This document shows positions 12,754 through 13,507 of a DNA stretch of 13,507 nucleotides, one piece after another. The translations under genes and the position numbers were made by a program. Source of the DNA: Colimorpha sp045222795 (GTDB lineage Bacteria; Bacteroidota; Bacteroidia; Bacteroidales; P3); contig JBGUZF010000065.1 in NCBI GenBank assembly GCA_045222795.1, positions 1 to 13,507 on the forward strand, read 5' to 3'. The notes under the pieces are model-generated. The model saw only the letters and a list, made by a program, of their open reading frames with translations. It searched no databases and had not been told where the DNA came from. How positions within the stretch are numbered: position 1 is the first letter of the stretch; every line of letters begins with the position of its first letter.

Positions 12754-13507
12754 TAATTATCGCTTCGGGGGTGAGGGTGATGTTGAATTTCTGCTGGATG
12801 TCGGCGACGATGGCGTCGGCGAGGGCGCGTACCTCGTCGCCCGAGCAGCCGCCGGCGTTGTATAGCACAAGCGCATTTTTAGGCCATACACCTGCCCTAC
12901 CCATCGTCTTGCCCTTCCAGCCAGCACGGTCTATCAGCCAGCCAGCGGAGAGCTTGTAGCAAGGTGAAAGGTGAAAGGTGAAAGGTGAAAGGTGGGCTTC
13001 TGGCATGTCGGGGTACTGCTCGCGGAGGCGCAGGTAGGTCTCTTCGTCGACCACGGGGTTCTTGAAGAAGCTGCCTGCGGAGCCGTGCTCCTCGGGACGC
13101 GGCAGCTTGCTCCACCGGAGGGCGGTGATACTGTCGCGCAGCTGCTGGGCGCTGTCGTGGGGCAGCCCCTCGAGGGCTTTGTAGCTGAGGTTGGGCGTGA
13201 ACTCACGGTGCAGACGGTAGGTGACGCGCAGGATGAGGTAGCGCCCGGGGTGGTGCTTAAAGTAGGAGTCGCGGTAAGCGAAGCGGCACTCCTCGTTGCT
13301 GAAACGGCAGAGGCGCCGCTCCTCGAGGTCGTAGGCCTCGACACTCTCGACAAAGTCTTTGGCTTCGGCGCCATAGGCGCCCACGTTCTGCACGGCCGAA
13401 GCACCCACGGTGCCGGGAATAGCCGAGAGGTTTTCCAAACCGTAGAGGCCGTTGTCGAGGGTGTGCTGCACGAGGTCGTCCATCACCATACCGGCCCAGG
13501 CGGTGAC
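12749..13507 (-). CDS. murB: UDP-N-acetylenolpyruvoylglucosamine reductase (5' end missing)
   Basis: MurB is the FAD- and NADPH-dependent cytoplasmic enzyme that makes UDP-N-acetylmuramic acid for peptidoglycan. The frame is open to the window edge (VTAWAG before MVMDDLVQ), so the ATG at 13489 is internal and the N-terminal part lies outside. Visible signatures are GLYGLENLSAIPGTVGASAV and QNVGAYG (FAD and substrate site), AYRDSYFK, GSAGSFFKNP with the catalytic serine, KLSAGWLIDRAGWKG, and a C-terminal TPEAIII with the conserved glutamate. The C-terminal layout is that of the longer type I enzymes. Between YPDMPEA and KLSAGW there is an odd HLSPFTFHLSPCY stretch encoded by heptad repeats. 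The stop codon falls within the outer end of the right arm of the GxxExxY cassette. Confidence 0.96.
   Translation of the reverse strand, partial: VTAWAGMVMDDLVQHTLDNGLYGLENLSAIPGTVGASAVQNVGAYGAEAKDFVESVEAYDLEERRLCRFSNEECRFAYRDSYFKHHPGRYLILRVTYRLHREFTPNLSYKALEGLPHDSAQQLRDSITALRWSKLPRPEEHGSAGSFFKNPVVDEETYLRLREQYPDMPEAHLSPFTFHLSPCYKLSAGWLIDRAGWKGKTMGRAGVWPKNALVLYNAGGCSGDEVRALADAIVADIQQKFNITLTPEAIII
12961..12995. repeat. period-7 tandem repeat inside murB
   Basis: Five heptads: AAGGTGA four times, then AAGGTGG. On the coding strand they give HLSPFTFHLSP between the catalytic-serine region and KLSAGWLI. The array is nearly perfect, so it looks young compared with the CAT array at 5702. Confidence 0.9.

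Overview
The window looks like a chromosomal segment of a Bacteroidales bacterium (Bacteroidota), probably gut-associated. The evidence is four promoter elements of the Bacteroidota type (TAnnTTTG, three of them with a TTG/TTTG element 19 nt upstream), a general lack of Shine-Dalgarno sequences, a PepSY-like secreted protein, a lipoprotein sialidase and a GxxExxY gene. The genus cannot be fixed from sequence alone.

Layout. 1-3012 (+): mfd, missing its 5' end. 3069-4127 (-): exported PepSY-like protein, preceded in its transcription direction by purA (4249-5544, -). 5744-9116 (+): a visibly more AT-rich island carrying a Sau3AI/MutH-type restriction endonuclease, an overlapping C5-cytosine methyltransferase with an unusual C-terminal extension, and a DpnD/PcfM-like small protein, all behind one good promoter. 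9186-9577 (+): no protein gene, but two consecutive promoter-RNA-terminator units with nearly identical promoters and matching 5' and 3' pairing segments, read here as two related non-coding RNAs. 11968 back to 9629 (-): two unrecognised proteins followed by a secreted sialidase, probably an operon. 11973-12753: a repeat region in which a GxxExxY gene is bracketed by imperfect inverted repeats (nonamer array plus hairpin), with an extra direct copy on the left. 12749-13507 (-): murB, missing its 5' end.

How it fits together. mfd, purA and murB are ordinary housekeeping genes. The restriction-modification island is accessory, and the window has only about six GATC sites where some fifty would be expected, which fits long exposure to a GATC-cutting enzyme. 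Over this lies a second pattern: short tandem arrays of period 7 to 10 with different unit sequences, found between genes, under promoters, in a terminator stem, and inside the reading frames of mfd, murB and the sialidase signal peptide.

The strongest candidates for something undescribed are the twin RNA units at 9186-9577, the GxxExxY cassette at 12096-12753, and the period-7 to period-10 repeats. Family assignments come from recognised motifs; no database search or folding program was run.
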